The notes: generated from the letters alone by a model not told the origin. DNA of 5,620 bases from Candidatus [Bacteroides] periocalifornicus (GCA_001421095.1 LIIK01000068.1:1-5620); one strand, 5' to 3'; positions 1 to 5,619 are shown, counted from the first letter of the stretch. Translations and numbers: made by a program.

Positions 1-190
1 CCTGCGGAACGTGGCTGCCCTACGGTCGCTGCGCATGGTGAACGCCCTGGGGCAGACGGTACTGACCCGTACACACGACGGGGCAGAGACCATGGTGGTA
101 GCCACCGACACGCTCCCTGCGGGCATCTACCTGCTACACCTTACCGACACCGCAGGCGGCATCCATACCCTCCGCTTTGCGAAGCGGTAG
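1..190 (+). CDS. 3' end of a secreted protein with a type IX secretion C-terminal sorting domain (5' end outside window)
   Basis: Only the last 62 codons are present, read from base 2 and ending in TAG at 188-190. The visible protein has the pattern of a type A T9SS sorting domain: a hydrophobic strand ending LRMVNALGQTVL, a polar stretch, then LPAGIYLLHLTD, then a short strand ending FAKR at the C-terminus. The G-Q-x-V and L-P-x-G-I-Y-L positions are the family hallmarks. In Bacteroidota this domain sends a protein carrying an N-terminal signal peptide through the Por/Spr machinery to the cell surface, where it is usually removed. The functional part of the protein (protease, adhesin, haem-binding protein or other) lies before base 1, so its activity cannot be told. 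It is on the opposite strand to every other confident gene here and converges on the flavoprotein gene. Confidence 0.85.
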   Translation, partial: LRNVAALRSLRMVNALGQTVLTRTHDGAETMVVATDTLPAGIYLLHLTDTAGGIHTLRFAKR

Positions 191-208
191 CGGAGCTAGC
201 CCTATACT

Positions 209-243
209 AGAGAGAGGGGAGGCCTAGGCCTCCCCTCTCTTTT
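209..243 (+). terminator. Rho-independent terminator, near-perfect long palindrome
   Basis: Bases 211-240 are a perfect 30-bp palindrome, AGAGAGGGGAGGCC-TA-GGCCTCCCCTCTCT. It folds into a 13-bp GC-rich stem with a CTAG loop and is followed on the plus strand by TTT. It begins 20 bases after the stop of the secreted-protein gene. Because the stem is symmetric it may also stop transcription arriving from the minus-strand flavoprotein gene, which ends at 296. In that direction the sequence after the stem (CTAGTATAG) has no proper U-tract, so the plus orientation is the better call. Confidence 0.9.
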
Positions 244-295
244 CATGTAGCACCATACACTATACTGTTCAATGCGGATGGCGGGGGCGGTGTCC

Positions 296-1582
296 CTAGT
301 TGCTGTGTTCTGCTGGCACACACCTTTTGCCGGCCGATTGCCCTGCCAGTGCGCCCGTTGAGTAGGCTATCTGAAGGTTGAATCCCCCCGTATCGCCATC
401 TACATCCAGCACTTCGCCACAGAAGTAGAGACCGGATTGGCAGAGAGATTCCAGCGTGCTAGGATTGAGTTCCTTTACCCCGATGCCGCCTATTGTTACT
501 ACGGCTCTAGGCCATCCTTCGCTCTGGGTTACCTGTAGTTTTATGCCCTTTAGCGCCCGTTGCAGGGCCAGCACAGCGCTCTGTCCAAGCTTAGAGCCCA
601 CATCCTTCAGGGGAATACGGGCCTCAGCCCCCACCCTTCGTACAAGGGGTGCTGGCACGAAACCCCGGAGTATAGAGGCGAAAGTATCGCCCGGCCTGCT
701 TGCAAAATCACGCGTTATACGAGCCTGGAGTTTCTCTTCGCTCAAGGCAGGCTTAAGATCGAGCACCAGGGTTGGGTAGACTCCCTTGCGCTCGGCCAGC
801 TGCACTGCTCGGCTCAACTGTAGCACCGCTGGGCCACCTATCCCCTCGGGAGTAATCTCTACATCGCCAAAGGTTCGCCCGATCTCCTTATTGCCCATCA
901 TCGCGCTAAGCCCCACGTTCTTCACGGTGAAACGCTCCTGCACCCCGAAGGTGGGTATTGTGCAGAAACCCACCAACCCCGGGAGGATTCTACCCAACCG
1001 ATGCCCAGCATTCTCGGCAAATCGATAGCCATCGCCCGTTGAGCCTGAGCCCGGGTAACCCATGCCGCCCGTAGCCACCACCACGCACTGCGCAGTGAGT
1101 TCAATGGGTTGATGCCCGCCCGCCGTAGCCCGGACAGACCATAGCCCCTCGCCATTCCTGGTTACCTCCTGCACCGTGCTATTGAGCTGTATGGACACCC
1201 CCTGCGCACTGCACCACCGTTCTAGCGCGCCCGCCACATCGGCAGCCTTACCGCTGGCGGGGTAGACCCTCGTGCCGCGCTCCACCACCGTGGGTACCCC
1301 CTGCTTCTCAATAATCGCAACGATCCCGCTATTGTCTAGCAGGGTGAAAGCCTCCTTCAGCAGCTCTACATCGCCGTGCAGATGCTCTGGGTAGTGGCCC
1401 ATTGGCATGGAGTTCGTGATGTTGCACCGTCCTTTACCCGTTATTCGCAGCTTCCGGCCAATCTGCGCATTCTTCTCCAGCAGCGTAACCCTAGCACCCT
1501 GCATGGCTGCGTAGCCTGCCGCCAGCAGGCCCGCGGGGCCCCCGCCCACCACCACTACATCTATATTCATCGTTCGCTCCAT
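296..1582 (-). CDS. BaiN/HI0933-like (YhiN) family FAD-dependent oxidoreductase
   Basis: A 428-residue flavoprotein of the HI0933/YhiN family, which databases label BaiN/RdsA-type NAD(P)/FAD-dependent oxidoreductase. Visible features in order are an N-terminal Rossmann FAD-binding loop GGGPAG (residues 13-18) with the ribose-binding E36, the family motif GRKLRITGKGRCNITN (42-57), ATGG (170-173), YPGSGSTGDGY (176-186), GIGGPAVLQLSR (247-258), and a C-terminal FAD motif GEVLDVDGDTGGFNLQIAYSTG split over 389-410. There is no signal peptide or membrane segment, so it is probably cytosolic. The physiological substrate of most members is unknown, and the bile-acid role of BaiN should not be carried over. 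The ATG at 1580-1582 is the first start. A second ATG at 1568-1570 gives MNIDVVVVGGG, closer to the usual family N-terminus, so the true length may be 424. The gene follows the RNA methyltransferase after 14 bases, suggesting one transcript. Confidence 0.93.
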   Translation of the reverse strand: MERTMNIDVVVVGGGPAGLLAAGYAAMQGARVTLLEKNAQIGRKLRITGKGRCNITNSMPMGHYPEHLHGDVELLKEAFTLLDNSGIVAIIEKQGVPTVVERGTRVYPASGKAADVAGALERWCSAQGVSIQLNSTVQEVTRNGEGLWSVRATAGGHQPIELTAQCVVVATGGMGYPGSGSTGDGYRFAENAGHRLGRILPGLVGFCTIPTFGVQERFTVKNVGLSAMMGNKEIGRTFGDVEITPEGIGGPAVLQLSRAVQLAERKGVYPTLVLDLKPALSEEKLQARITRDFASRPGDTFASILRGFVPAPLVRRVGAEARIPLKDVGSKLGQSAVLALQRALKGIKLQVTQSEGWPRAVVTIGGIGVKELNPSTLESLCQSGLYFCGEVLDVDGDTGGFNLQIAYSTGALAGQSAGKRCVPAEHSN

Positions 1583-1596
1583 TCTGCTACCGTCCC

Positions 1597-2136
1597 CTAA
1601 TATTGCTGATTTTTCACTCCTACCATCGCCCAGAGCGCAATGCCCGCCGCGGTGGCCACATTCAGCGAATGCTTAGTGCCATGCTGGGGTATCTCTAGGC
1701 AGAGCGTGCAGTGCGCGAGCAGCGTTTCGCTTACGCCATCCACCTCATTGCCGAGAATCAAAAGGGTCTTTTGCGTTGGGTCATGTTGGTATTGCTCGAG
1801 CCGGGTGCTTCCCTTGCACTGCTCCAGCGCCACTATGGTGTACCCCCTGGCCATGTAGGCATTCACCGCGTCCTGGGGCTGCTGGTAGTGCTCCCATGGC
1901 ACCGAGAGCTCAGCCCCCAGCGCCGCCCTATGCAGCTCGCGGTGTGGCGGAATCCCCGTGAACCCGCATAGCGCGAGCCCCTCCACGGCAAAGGCATCGG
2001 CCGTGCGGAATATAGCCCCCACATTCTGCAGGCTGCGCACATTCTCTAGTAGCACCGCCAGCGGCCATTTGGGCTGCTGCCTGTACTCCTCTGCGCTGCA
2101 ACGCCCTAGCTCTGGCATCGTTAGCTTGCGAAACAT
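1597..2136 (-). CDS. SpoU/TrmH-family RNA 2'-O-methyltransferase (single SPOUT domain)
   Basis: A 179-residue protein with the three SpoU motifs. Motif 1 is NVRSLQNVGAIFRTAD (residues 32-47), with N38 and the presumed catalytic R44. Motif 2 is LILGNEVDG (126-134), with G129, E131 and G134. Motif 3 is IPQHGTKHSLNVATAAGIA (149-167), the S-adenosylmethionine-binding knot. It is a bare SPOUT domain without the N-terminal L30e-like RNA-binding domain of RlmB, so it resembles TrmH/TrmL-sized enzymes. The family methylates ribose 2'-OH groups in tRNA or rRNA, but the target here cannot be told. The start MFRKLTMPEL fits the MRKL-type start I recall for Bacteroidales homologues. Its methyl donor would come from MetK, encoded in the same window. 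It is probably co-transcribed with the downstream flavoprotein. No clear TAnnTTTG promoter is visible just upstream, which leaves its transcription start unexplained given the strong terminator after arcA. Confidence 0.92.
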   Translation of the reverse strand: MFRKLTMPELGRCSAEEYRQQPKWPLAVLLENVRSLQNVGAIFRTADAFAVEGLALCGFTGIPPHRELHRAALGAELSVPWEHYQQPQDAVNAYMARGYTIVALEQCKGSTRLEQYQHDPTQKTLLILGNEVDGVSETLLAHCTLCLEIPQHGTKHSLNVATAAGIALWAMVGVKNQQY

Positions 2137-2158
2137 GGGTATCTAGCGGTTCAGTAAT

Positions 2159-2344
2159 TTAAGGCTCTGGTGTAGCGGTTTTCCTGCGTTTACCCCCTTG
2201 CGTCGGTGCTGTGATTGGTGAGCGCTTCGAAAGCCCCGTGCGCATTCCCCTTGCCGCGGCAGCCTCGCTCGGTACAGGAGTTTTTTTTGAGGGGGCTCTT
2301 GCAACAATCGACGGCGTAATGGTGGAGCATACCGCACGGTTCAT
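2159..2344 (-). CDS. Doubtful small basic ORF, 61 codons, no recognised family
   Basis: I do not recognise this. The 61-residue product has 12 Lys/Arg and only 2 acidic residues (both Glu, no Asp). It is rich in Pro, Ala, Thr and Ser, and ends KRRKTATPEP, like a disordered nucleic-acid-binding tail. An in-frame TAA lies just upstream, so the ORF is closed rather than a fragment of a longer frame. It sits between the arcA terminator and the methyltransferase gene, with only 22 bases to the latter, which is operon-like spacing. Against it, third-position G+C is 32 of 61 codons, lower than a short metK sample, no promoter is visible, and an overlapping frame on the same strand (2143-2337, 64 codons, also Arg-rich) ends even closer, 6 bases before the methyltransferase start. 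Both may be chance. An 8-A run (8 T at 2281-2288 on the plus strand) falls inside it. Confidence 0.2.
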   Translation of the reverse strand: MNRAVCSTITPSIVARAPSKKTPVPSEAAAARGMRTGLSKRSPITAPTQGGKRRKTATPEP

Positions 2345-2383
2345 CCGTTTTTTCAGCAGTCTCTGTTAGTTTTACTCGGAACA

Positions 2384-2415
2384 GAAAAATGGGGCGATTC
2401 CCCAACCGCCCCCAT
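2384..2415 (-). terminator. Rho-independent terminator of arcA
   Basis: Read on the minus strand, this is ATGGGG(G)CG, a 10-base loop, then CGCCCCAT followed by TTTT. That gives an 8-bp GC-rich stem with one bulged G and a U-tract. It starts 4 bases after the arcA stop codon, so arcA is very likely the last gene of its transcript. It also argues against the 92-codon open frame that runs across this site (2190-2468, minus strand). Confidence 0.85.
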
Positions 2416-2419
2416 TGCC

Positions 2420-3694
2420 TTACCATTCCACCCTTCTTCGGGCAAAGGGCATCGTCATGCAGCGACACCCTCCTCCCCCGCGGGGTAGCTCATTGCCATC
2501 TAGCGTTACCACGCAGCGCCCACCCTCCATCGGATTCACCTTTCCGCTGGCCACGTCGGCTGCCCTCAGCACACGGAAACCATTTTGGCTCAGGGCCTCT
2601 ATGGTATGCGTATTGCGGGCGTACCCGAAGATCTTCCCGGGGGCAAAGGAGAAGAAATTAGCCCCGCTATGCCACTGCTCGCGGTCTGGATTCCACCCGT
2701 TCTCCGCGCCACCGCACAGCACAGGCTTCAGCGGCATGCCGAGCCCACGGAGGGCATCTACCAAGCTATGCTCATAGCGTATGCGCCGCTTGCCGCTGGG
2801 CTCTACCTCCAGGTGGATGGTGTGGAACTGCGGGGAATGCAGAATCAGCGGGGCGTAGACCATGCAGCGATCCCTATCGAGCAGGGTGAAGACCATATCG
2901 AGATGGATGAACGACTCGGGCGCGTGGGGGAGTTCCTGCACCAGCACGTGCAGCGGCTTCTCTAGCCCTTTCTCGAGCAATTGCCCTACCAGGTAGTCTA
3001 CCCCCTCGGCCGAGGAGCGTAGCCCGTTGCCCACGAGCAGGATGTCCTCTCGGGCTATGTGCACATCACCGCCCTCTACCCGCAGGTCGTGCGCACCTTT
3101 TACCGTTCGGGGATCAAGCACCGCGGCCCTTATCGTCTTGGAGTAGCGGTATATGGCGTTGAGCACCGCGATTTCACCTCGCCGCACCTCTGAGGCCATG
3201 CTCCCGAGCAGCACGGAGTTGAACACCGTCATAGAGGCATCGCGCATGAAGAAGAGATTGAAGAGCGGCGGAATGGCGAATCGCTGCCCATTCTGGAAAT
3301 CCGCCAGCCGTCCTGTGGGGCGTTCTACCCCCTCTATCAGTCTGCTAGCCAGCAAATTGGCATCCATCGCCTTCAGCTCCTCCAGCAGCCCAGGGTACTC
3401 CTCGGGGCACACGGCAGCCAGCAGCTCGGCCTTGGGTTCGGGTTGCTCCAGCACCTCGCGCAACAGATCTTTCACCTCCAGCACCCTGCTAATCTTGCCG
3501 AGTGCACCTTTGAATGGCGTGTGTTCTTTCTGCGCTTCTTGGCGGCTGATGATATCGCTGTAGAGCGCCCAGTGGGCGTTGGTGGGCGACATTTTCTCTA
3601 CCTCCTCGCCGGGGGTATGCACCAGCACGCACTCCAGCTCGCCGATTTCTGAATGGACGTTGGCCAATATGGGACTGCTCATAAATGAGGGCAT
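2420..3694 (-). CDS. arcA: Arginine deiminase (EC 3.5.3.6)
   Basis: A 424-residue guanidino-modifying enzyme that hydrolyses L-arginine to L-citrulline and ammonia in the cytosol. Family landmarks appear in order. SEIGELECVLVHTPG (15-29) is the conserved start. FMRD (149-152) contains R151 and the substrate-binding D152. EGGDVHI (207-213) contains the acidic residue E207. HLDMVFT (264-270) contains the catalytic H264. DREQWHSGANFF (337-348) precedes the C-terminal nucleophile loop GGGGCRCMTMPFARR, in which C412 is the catalytic cysteine. Length and the C-terminus (RRVEW) match full-length Bacteroidales enzymes, so the gene looks intact. The second Cys (C410) two residues before the nucleophile is unusual. 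Either the first ATG (MPSF) or the one at codon 5 (MSSPILANV) could start it. No ornithine carbamoyltransferase, carbamate kinase or antiporter gene is present nearby, so arcA is solitary here. A candidate promoter lies at 3753-3760 and a terminator follows directly. This is not the secreted peptidylarginine deiminase of Porphyromonas gingivalis. Confidence 0.95.
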   Translation of the reverse strand: MPSFMSSPILANVHSEIGELECVLVHTPGEEVEKMSPTNAHWALYSDIISRQEAQKEHTPFKGALGKISRVLEVKDLLREVLEQPEPKAELLAAVCPEEYPGLLEELKAMDANLLASRLIEGVERPTGRLADFQNGQRFAIPPLFNLFFMRDASMTVFNSVLLGSMASEVRRGEIAVLNAIYRYSKTIRAAVLDPRTVKGAHDLRVEGGDVHIAREDILLVGNGLRSSAEGVDYLVGQLLEKGLEKPLHVLVQELPHAPESFIHLDMVFTLLDRDRCMVYAPLILHSPQFHTIHLEVEPSGKRRIRYEHSLVDALRGLGMPLKPVLCGGAENGWNPDREQWHSGANFFSFAPGKIFGYARNTHTIEALSQNGFRVLRAADVASGKVNPMEGGRCVVTLDGNELPRGGGGCRCMTMPFARRRVEW

Positions 3695-3752
3695 TTAGAT
3701 GTTTATTTCTTGAAAAAATATCGCACCCCGCAGGGAAAACCTTTCACGGTCG

Positions 3753-3760
3753 CAAACCTA
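3753..3760 (-). promoter_or_regulatory. Candidate arcA promoter -7 element (TAGGTTTG)
   Basis: On the minus strand TAGGTTTG matches the Bacteroidota -7 consensus TAnnTTTG exactly. It lies 58 bases upstream of the arcA ATG, which would give a leader of roughly 50 bases. No TTG/TTTG -33 element is found at the usual 19-21 base spacing, so the promoter would be weak or activator-dependent. A weaker alternative, TATTTTTT, lies closer to the gene at about 3713-3720. Confidence 0.5.
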
Positions 3761-3801
3761 ACCACGCAGCCAGGCTACCATGCGATTGCTGCAGAATCGG
3801 G

Positions 3802-3818
3802 TGAACATGAACCTGAAG
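3802..3818. repeat. Three tandem TGAAC-like units upstream of the arcA promoter
   Basis: The plus strand reads TGAAC-a-TGAAC-c-TGAAG, three pentamers with a 6-base period (minus strand CTTCA-g-GTTCA-t-GTTCA). They lie about 42-58 bases upstream of the candidate arcA -7 box, a position where an activator could bind. No known operator is recognised, and the array is short enough to occur by chance. Confidence 0.3.
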
Positions 3819-4021
3819 ACGGGCAGGTATAGAAGGATCAATGGGCAACATCTCACCAAAAGGGCTGATACTCGGGGGATTTGACACCGCCCCTGCCAAG
3901 ATCGTAATATCGCAAACCTTGGCCATTGACGGAACTGTTATTCTCTTAGAGATCTTTGACCTCTCAACGTTTTAAAAATCTGGGAATTACTCAACAATCC
4001 TACCCTCTGTTGGCGCTGCGT

Positions 4022-5272
4022 TTACAGGCCGAATTCTCTCCGGAGCTCATCCACCCTGTCGAGCCGCTCCCAGCCGAAGAACTCCACTTCGCGCAGCATG
4101 GTTTGCCCGTTCTCTATTAGCTCTACCTCACCCCGGTAGGGAGCGCGGCCAAAATGCCCGTATGTGGCTGTGGGGAGGTATATAGGGTTCAGTAAACCAA
4201 ATCGTTGCACTATAGCCCAAGGGCGTAGGTCGAAGAGCTTTTTTGCTCGCTCGGCCAGCTCGCCGTCGCTCACCTTCAGGTGGCTAGTGCCGTGCGTATG
4301 CACCATGAGGCTCACGGGTTGCGCCACCCCTATGGCGTAGGCTACCTGCACGGTAGCTTGGTCTGCCAGCCCCGCCGCCACTATATTTTTGGCCATGTGG
4401 CGCACGGCGTAGGCGGCAGACCTATCGACCTTGGAGGCATCCTTGCCTGAGAATGCGCCGCCGCCGTGGGCTATCCACCCCCCGTAGGTGTCTACTATGA
4501 TTTTCCGCCCCGTGAGGCCTGTGTCACCATGGGGCCCCCCGACCACAAACTTGCCCGTGGGGTTCACCAGCAGCTTGAAATCATCCCTAAAGAGCTTCCT
4601 TTCCCCCTCTGGTAGCAACGCTCTCAGCCTGGGGATGAGGATGTTGACTATGTCTCTACGGATGGTTTCCGCCATTGCCTCGTCAGTATCGAACTCATCG
4701 TGCTGGGTCGATACCACAATCGTGTGCACCCTCCGCGGCGTGCCGTTGTCATCGTACTCCAGCGTCACTTGGCTCTTGGCATCGGGGCGTAGGTAGCGCA
4801 TCTCCTTCCCCTCGTGGCGTATGGCGCTGAGCTCGCGCAGCAGCAGGTGGGCGAGGTGGATAGGGAGCGGCATGTAGTCTTGCGTATCCCGGCAGGCATA
4901 GCCGAACATCATCCCCTGGTCACCCGCGCCCTGCTCTTCGGGGGCCTGCCGGGCAACCCCCCGGTTGATGTCGGGCGACTGCTCATGGATGGCCGATAGC
5001 ACCCCGCAGCTGTTGCCGTCGAACATGAGGTCGGCCCTATTGTAGCCCACCTGGTTCACCACGCGCCGCGCCACCTGCTGCACATCCACATAGCCGTGCG
5101 TGCGAATCTCCCCGCTCAGCACCACCAGCCCGGTAGTAACCAGCGTCTCGCAGGCTACCTTGGCATGCGGGTCGCGACGAAGGAATTCATCGAGTAACGC
5201 ATCGGATATCTGGTCGGCCACCTTGTCGGGATGCCCTTCCGATACGCTCTCGGAGGTAAATAGATAGCTCAT
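4022..5272 (-). CDS. metK: S-adenosylmethionine synthetase (methionine adenosyltransferase, EC 2.5.1.6)
   Basis: A 416-residue MetK that joins methionine and ATP to give S-adenosylmethionine, phosphate and diphosphate; the enzyme is a cytosolic oligomer. The N-terminus FTSESVSEGHPDK (5-17) carries the ATP-binding H14 and Mg-binding D16. The K+-site glutamate is E42 and another conserved acidic residue is E55. Signature 1, GAGDQGMMFGYA, is at 115-126. DAKSQVTLEY (164-173) holds K166. GPHGDTGLTGRKIIVDTYGG is at 246-265, and signature 2, GGGAFSGKDASKVDRS, is at 270-285, with K277. All key residues are present. It is longer than the 384-residue E. coli enzyme, with the extra length mainly in the middle (about 150-215), as I recall for Bacteroidota MetK. 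The start is the ATG giving MSYLFTSESV, 73 bases or so downstream of a predicted transcription start at a consensus promoter. No partner genes of methionine metabolism are adjacent. Confidence 0.98.
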   Translation of the reverse strand: MSYLFTSESVSEGHPDKVADQISDALLDEFLRRDPHAKVACETLVTTGLVVLSGEIRTHGYVDVQQVARRVVNQVGYNRADLMFDGNSCGVLSAIHEQSPDINRGVARQAPEEQGAGDQGMMFGYACRDTQDYMPLPIHLAHLLLRELSAIRHEGKEMRYLRPDAKSQVTLEYDDNGTPRRVHTIVVSTQHDEFDTDEAMAETIRRDIVNILIPRLRALLPEGERKLFRDDFKLLVNPTGKFVVGGPHGDTGLTGRKIIVDTYGGWIAHGGGAFSGKDASKVDRSAAYAVRHMAKNIVAAGLADQATVQVAYAIGVAQPVSLMVHTHGTSHLKVSDGELAERAKKLFDLRPWAIVQRFGLLNPIYLPTATYGHFGRAPYRGEVELIENGQTMLREVEFFGWERLDRVDELRREFGL

Positions 5273-5277
5273 GGGTA

Positions 5278-5292
5278 TCAGCTATTTAGCAT
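5278..5292 (-). other. Possible 4-codon upstream ORF (MLNS) in the metK leader
   Basis: In the predicted metK leader, ATG CTA AAT AGC TGA ends 5 bases before the metK ATG and follows an A-rich stretch (ATAAAAATG). If translated, it could deliver ribosomes to metK or compete for initiation. It may equally be chance in an AT-rich ribosome-entry region. Nothing links it to methionine sensing, since its only Met is the start. Confidence 0.2.
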
Positions 5293-5304
5293 TTTTATCA
5301 GAAC

Positions 5305-5341
5305 GCCTCCCTCGTGAACAATTCGCGGCGGATAGCGAGGC
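5305..5341 (-). promoter_or_regulatory. Metastable hairpin in the metK 5' leader
   Basis: The leader contains CCTCG (5336-5340) and CGAGG (5310-5314), minus-strand sense, which can pair across a 21-base loop. The flanking GCCTC (5337-5341) can instead pair with GAGGC (5305-5309), giving two mutually exclusive 5-bp stems. The leader (about 73 bases) is too short and lacks the conserved cores of the SAM-I and SAM-II/III riboswitches as I know them, so I do not call a riboswitch. Confidence 0.2.
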
Positions 5342-5352
5342 ACTTCTGCGGG

Positions 5353-5383
5353 CAAAGGTACGAACTTCTTACTAAACGCCAAA
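5353..5383 (-). promoter_or_regulatory. metK promoter, Bacteroidota type (TTTG-N19-TACCTTTG)
   Basis: On the minus strand a -33 element TTTG (5380-5383) is followed after exactly 19 bases by TACCTTTG (5353-5360). Both elements and the spacing match the consensus for the Bacteroidota primary sigma factor. Transcription should start near 5346, giving a leader of about 73 bases before the metK ATG. This is the strongest promoter match in the window and suits a constitutive housekeeping gene. It lies inside an 88-codon minus-strand open frame (5278-5544), which is therefore probably not a gene. Confidence 0.85.
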
Positions 5384-5569
5384 GCGAACACCGCCAGGGC
5401 ACAACGCGCACTACCCCACCTACCAACCCGGCATCTCCCCCTAGCCGCATGGGCTGTGCGCGCACGGGAAAGCTGCACTGCCCTGTGGCTTGGACAACGC
5501 ATCGTACCCCTCGCCTGGCGGACAGCTTTACAGCCGCCCCTCATGCCTACAACCGACCCAACCCAAAGG

Positions 5570-5591
5570 GTGCTGAGCCACTGCTCAGCAC
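5570..5591 (-). terminator. Perfect 9-bp hairpin, possible terminator of a gene beyond the right edge
   Basis: GTGCTGAGC and GCTCAGCAC are perfect inverted repeats around a 4-base loop, CACT on the plus strand and AGTG on the minus. Neither side has a real U-tract: the plus strand continues TACACC, and the minus strand continues CCTTTGGGTT, which is slightly more terminator-like. A minus-strand stop codon (TAG, 5591-5593) overlaps the base of the stem. A terminator for an upstream minus-strand gene is the simplest reading, but a protein-binding palindrome is possible. Confidence 0.4.
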
Positions 5592-5599
5592 TACACCTG

Positions 5600-5619
5600 C
5601 GCCGTACCTTCGCCGTACC
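5600..5619. repeat. Two tandem copies of CGCCGTACC (11-base period)
   Basis: CGCCGTACC occurs at 5600-5608 and 5611-5619 with TT between. The 11-base period is about one helical turn. The window ends here, so it is unknown whether the array continues to the right. Confidence 0.5.

Larger units (their letters stand above)
3695..4021. other. metK/arcA intergenic spacer, 327 bp, no convincing gene
   Basis: The spacer holds the arcA 5' leader and candidate promoter near its left end. It also contains one minus-strand open frame (3744-3926, 60 codons, starting MAKVCDITILAG) that I do not recognise; because it runs over the arcA -7 box it is probably chance. No standard U-tract terminator follows metK. 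The best minus-strand hairpin is AGAGGTC-AAA-GATCTCT (3948-3964), a 7-bp stem with one G-U pair and no U-tract. Short repeats are present: TCGCAAACCT at 3750-3759 and 3910-3919, AATATCGCA at 3717-3725 and 3906-3914, and tandem TGAAC units at 3802-3818. The right part (about 3895-4000) looks more AT-rich than the flanking genes. The size is larger than the other gaps here and could include a decayed gene or small RNA. Confidence 0.6.

Noticed and set aside
2190..2468. 92-codon minus-strand open frame across the arcA end
   Set aside because: It overlaps the C-terminal catalytic-loop codons of arcA and spans the arcA terminator hairpin.
3153..3563. 136-codon plus-strand frame, Ser-rich
   Set aside because: It is the antisense shadow of arcA, whose catalytic motifs are unambiguous on the minus strand.
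3744..3926. 60-codon minus-strand open frame between metK and arcA
   Set aside because: It covers the candidate arcA -7 element, has no recognisable motif, and its product shows no clear protein-like pattern; kept only as a note in the spacer entry.
3948..3964. Hairpin downstream of metK as its terminator
   Set aside because: The stem is short with a G-U pair, and it is followed by AAGAGAATAA rather than a U-tract.
4488..4796. 102-codon plus-strand frame
   Set aside because: Antisense shadow of metK with no motif of its own.
196..5445. Frequent CTAG tetramers
   Set aside because: Around 18 are seen by eye, close to what base composition predicts; CTAG is simply not depleted here as it is in many bacteria, which is not a local signal.
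5278..5544. 88-codon minus-strand open frame upstream of metK
   Set aside because: It contains the consensus metK promoter, is Arg/Ala/Cys-rich as expected from GC-rich non-coding DNA, and shows no recognisable domain.
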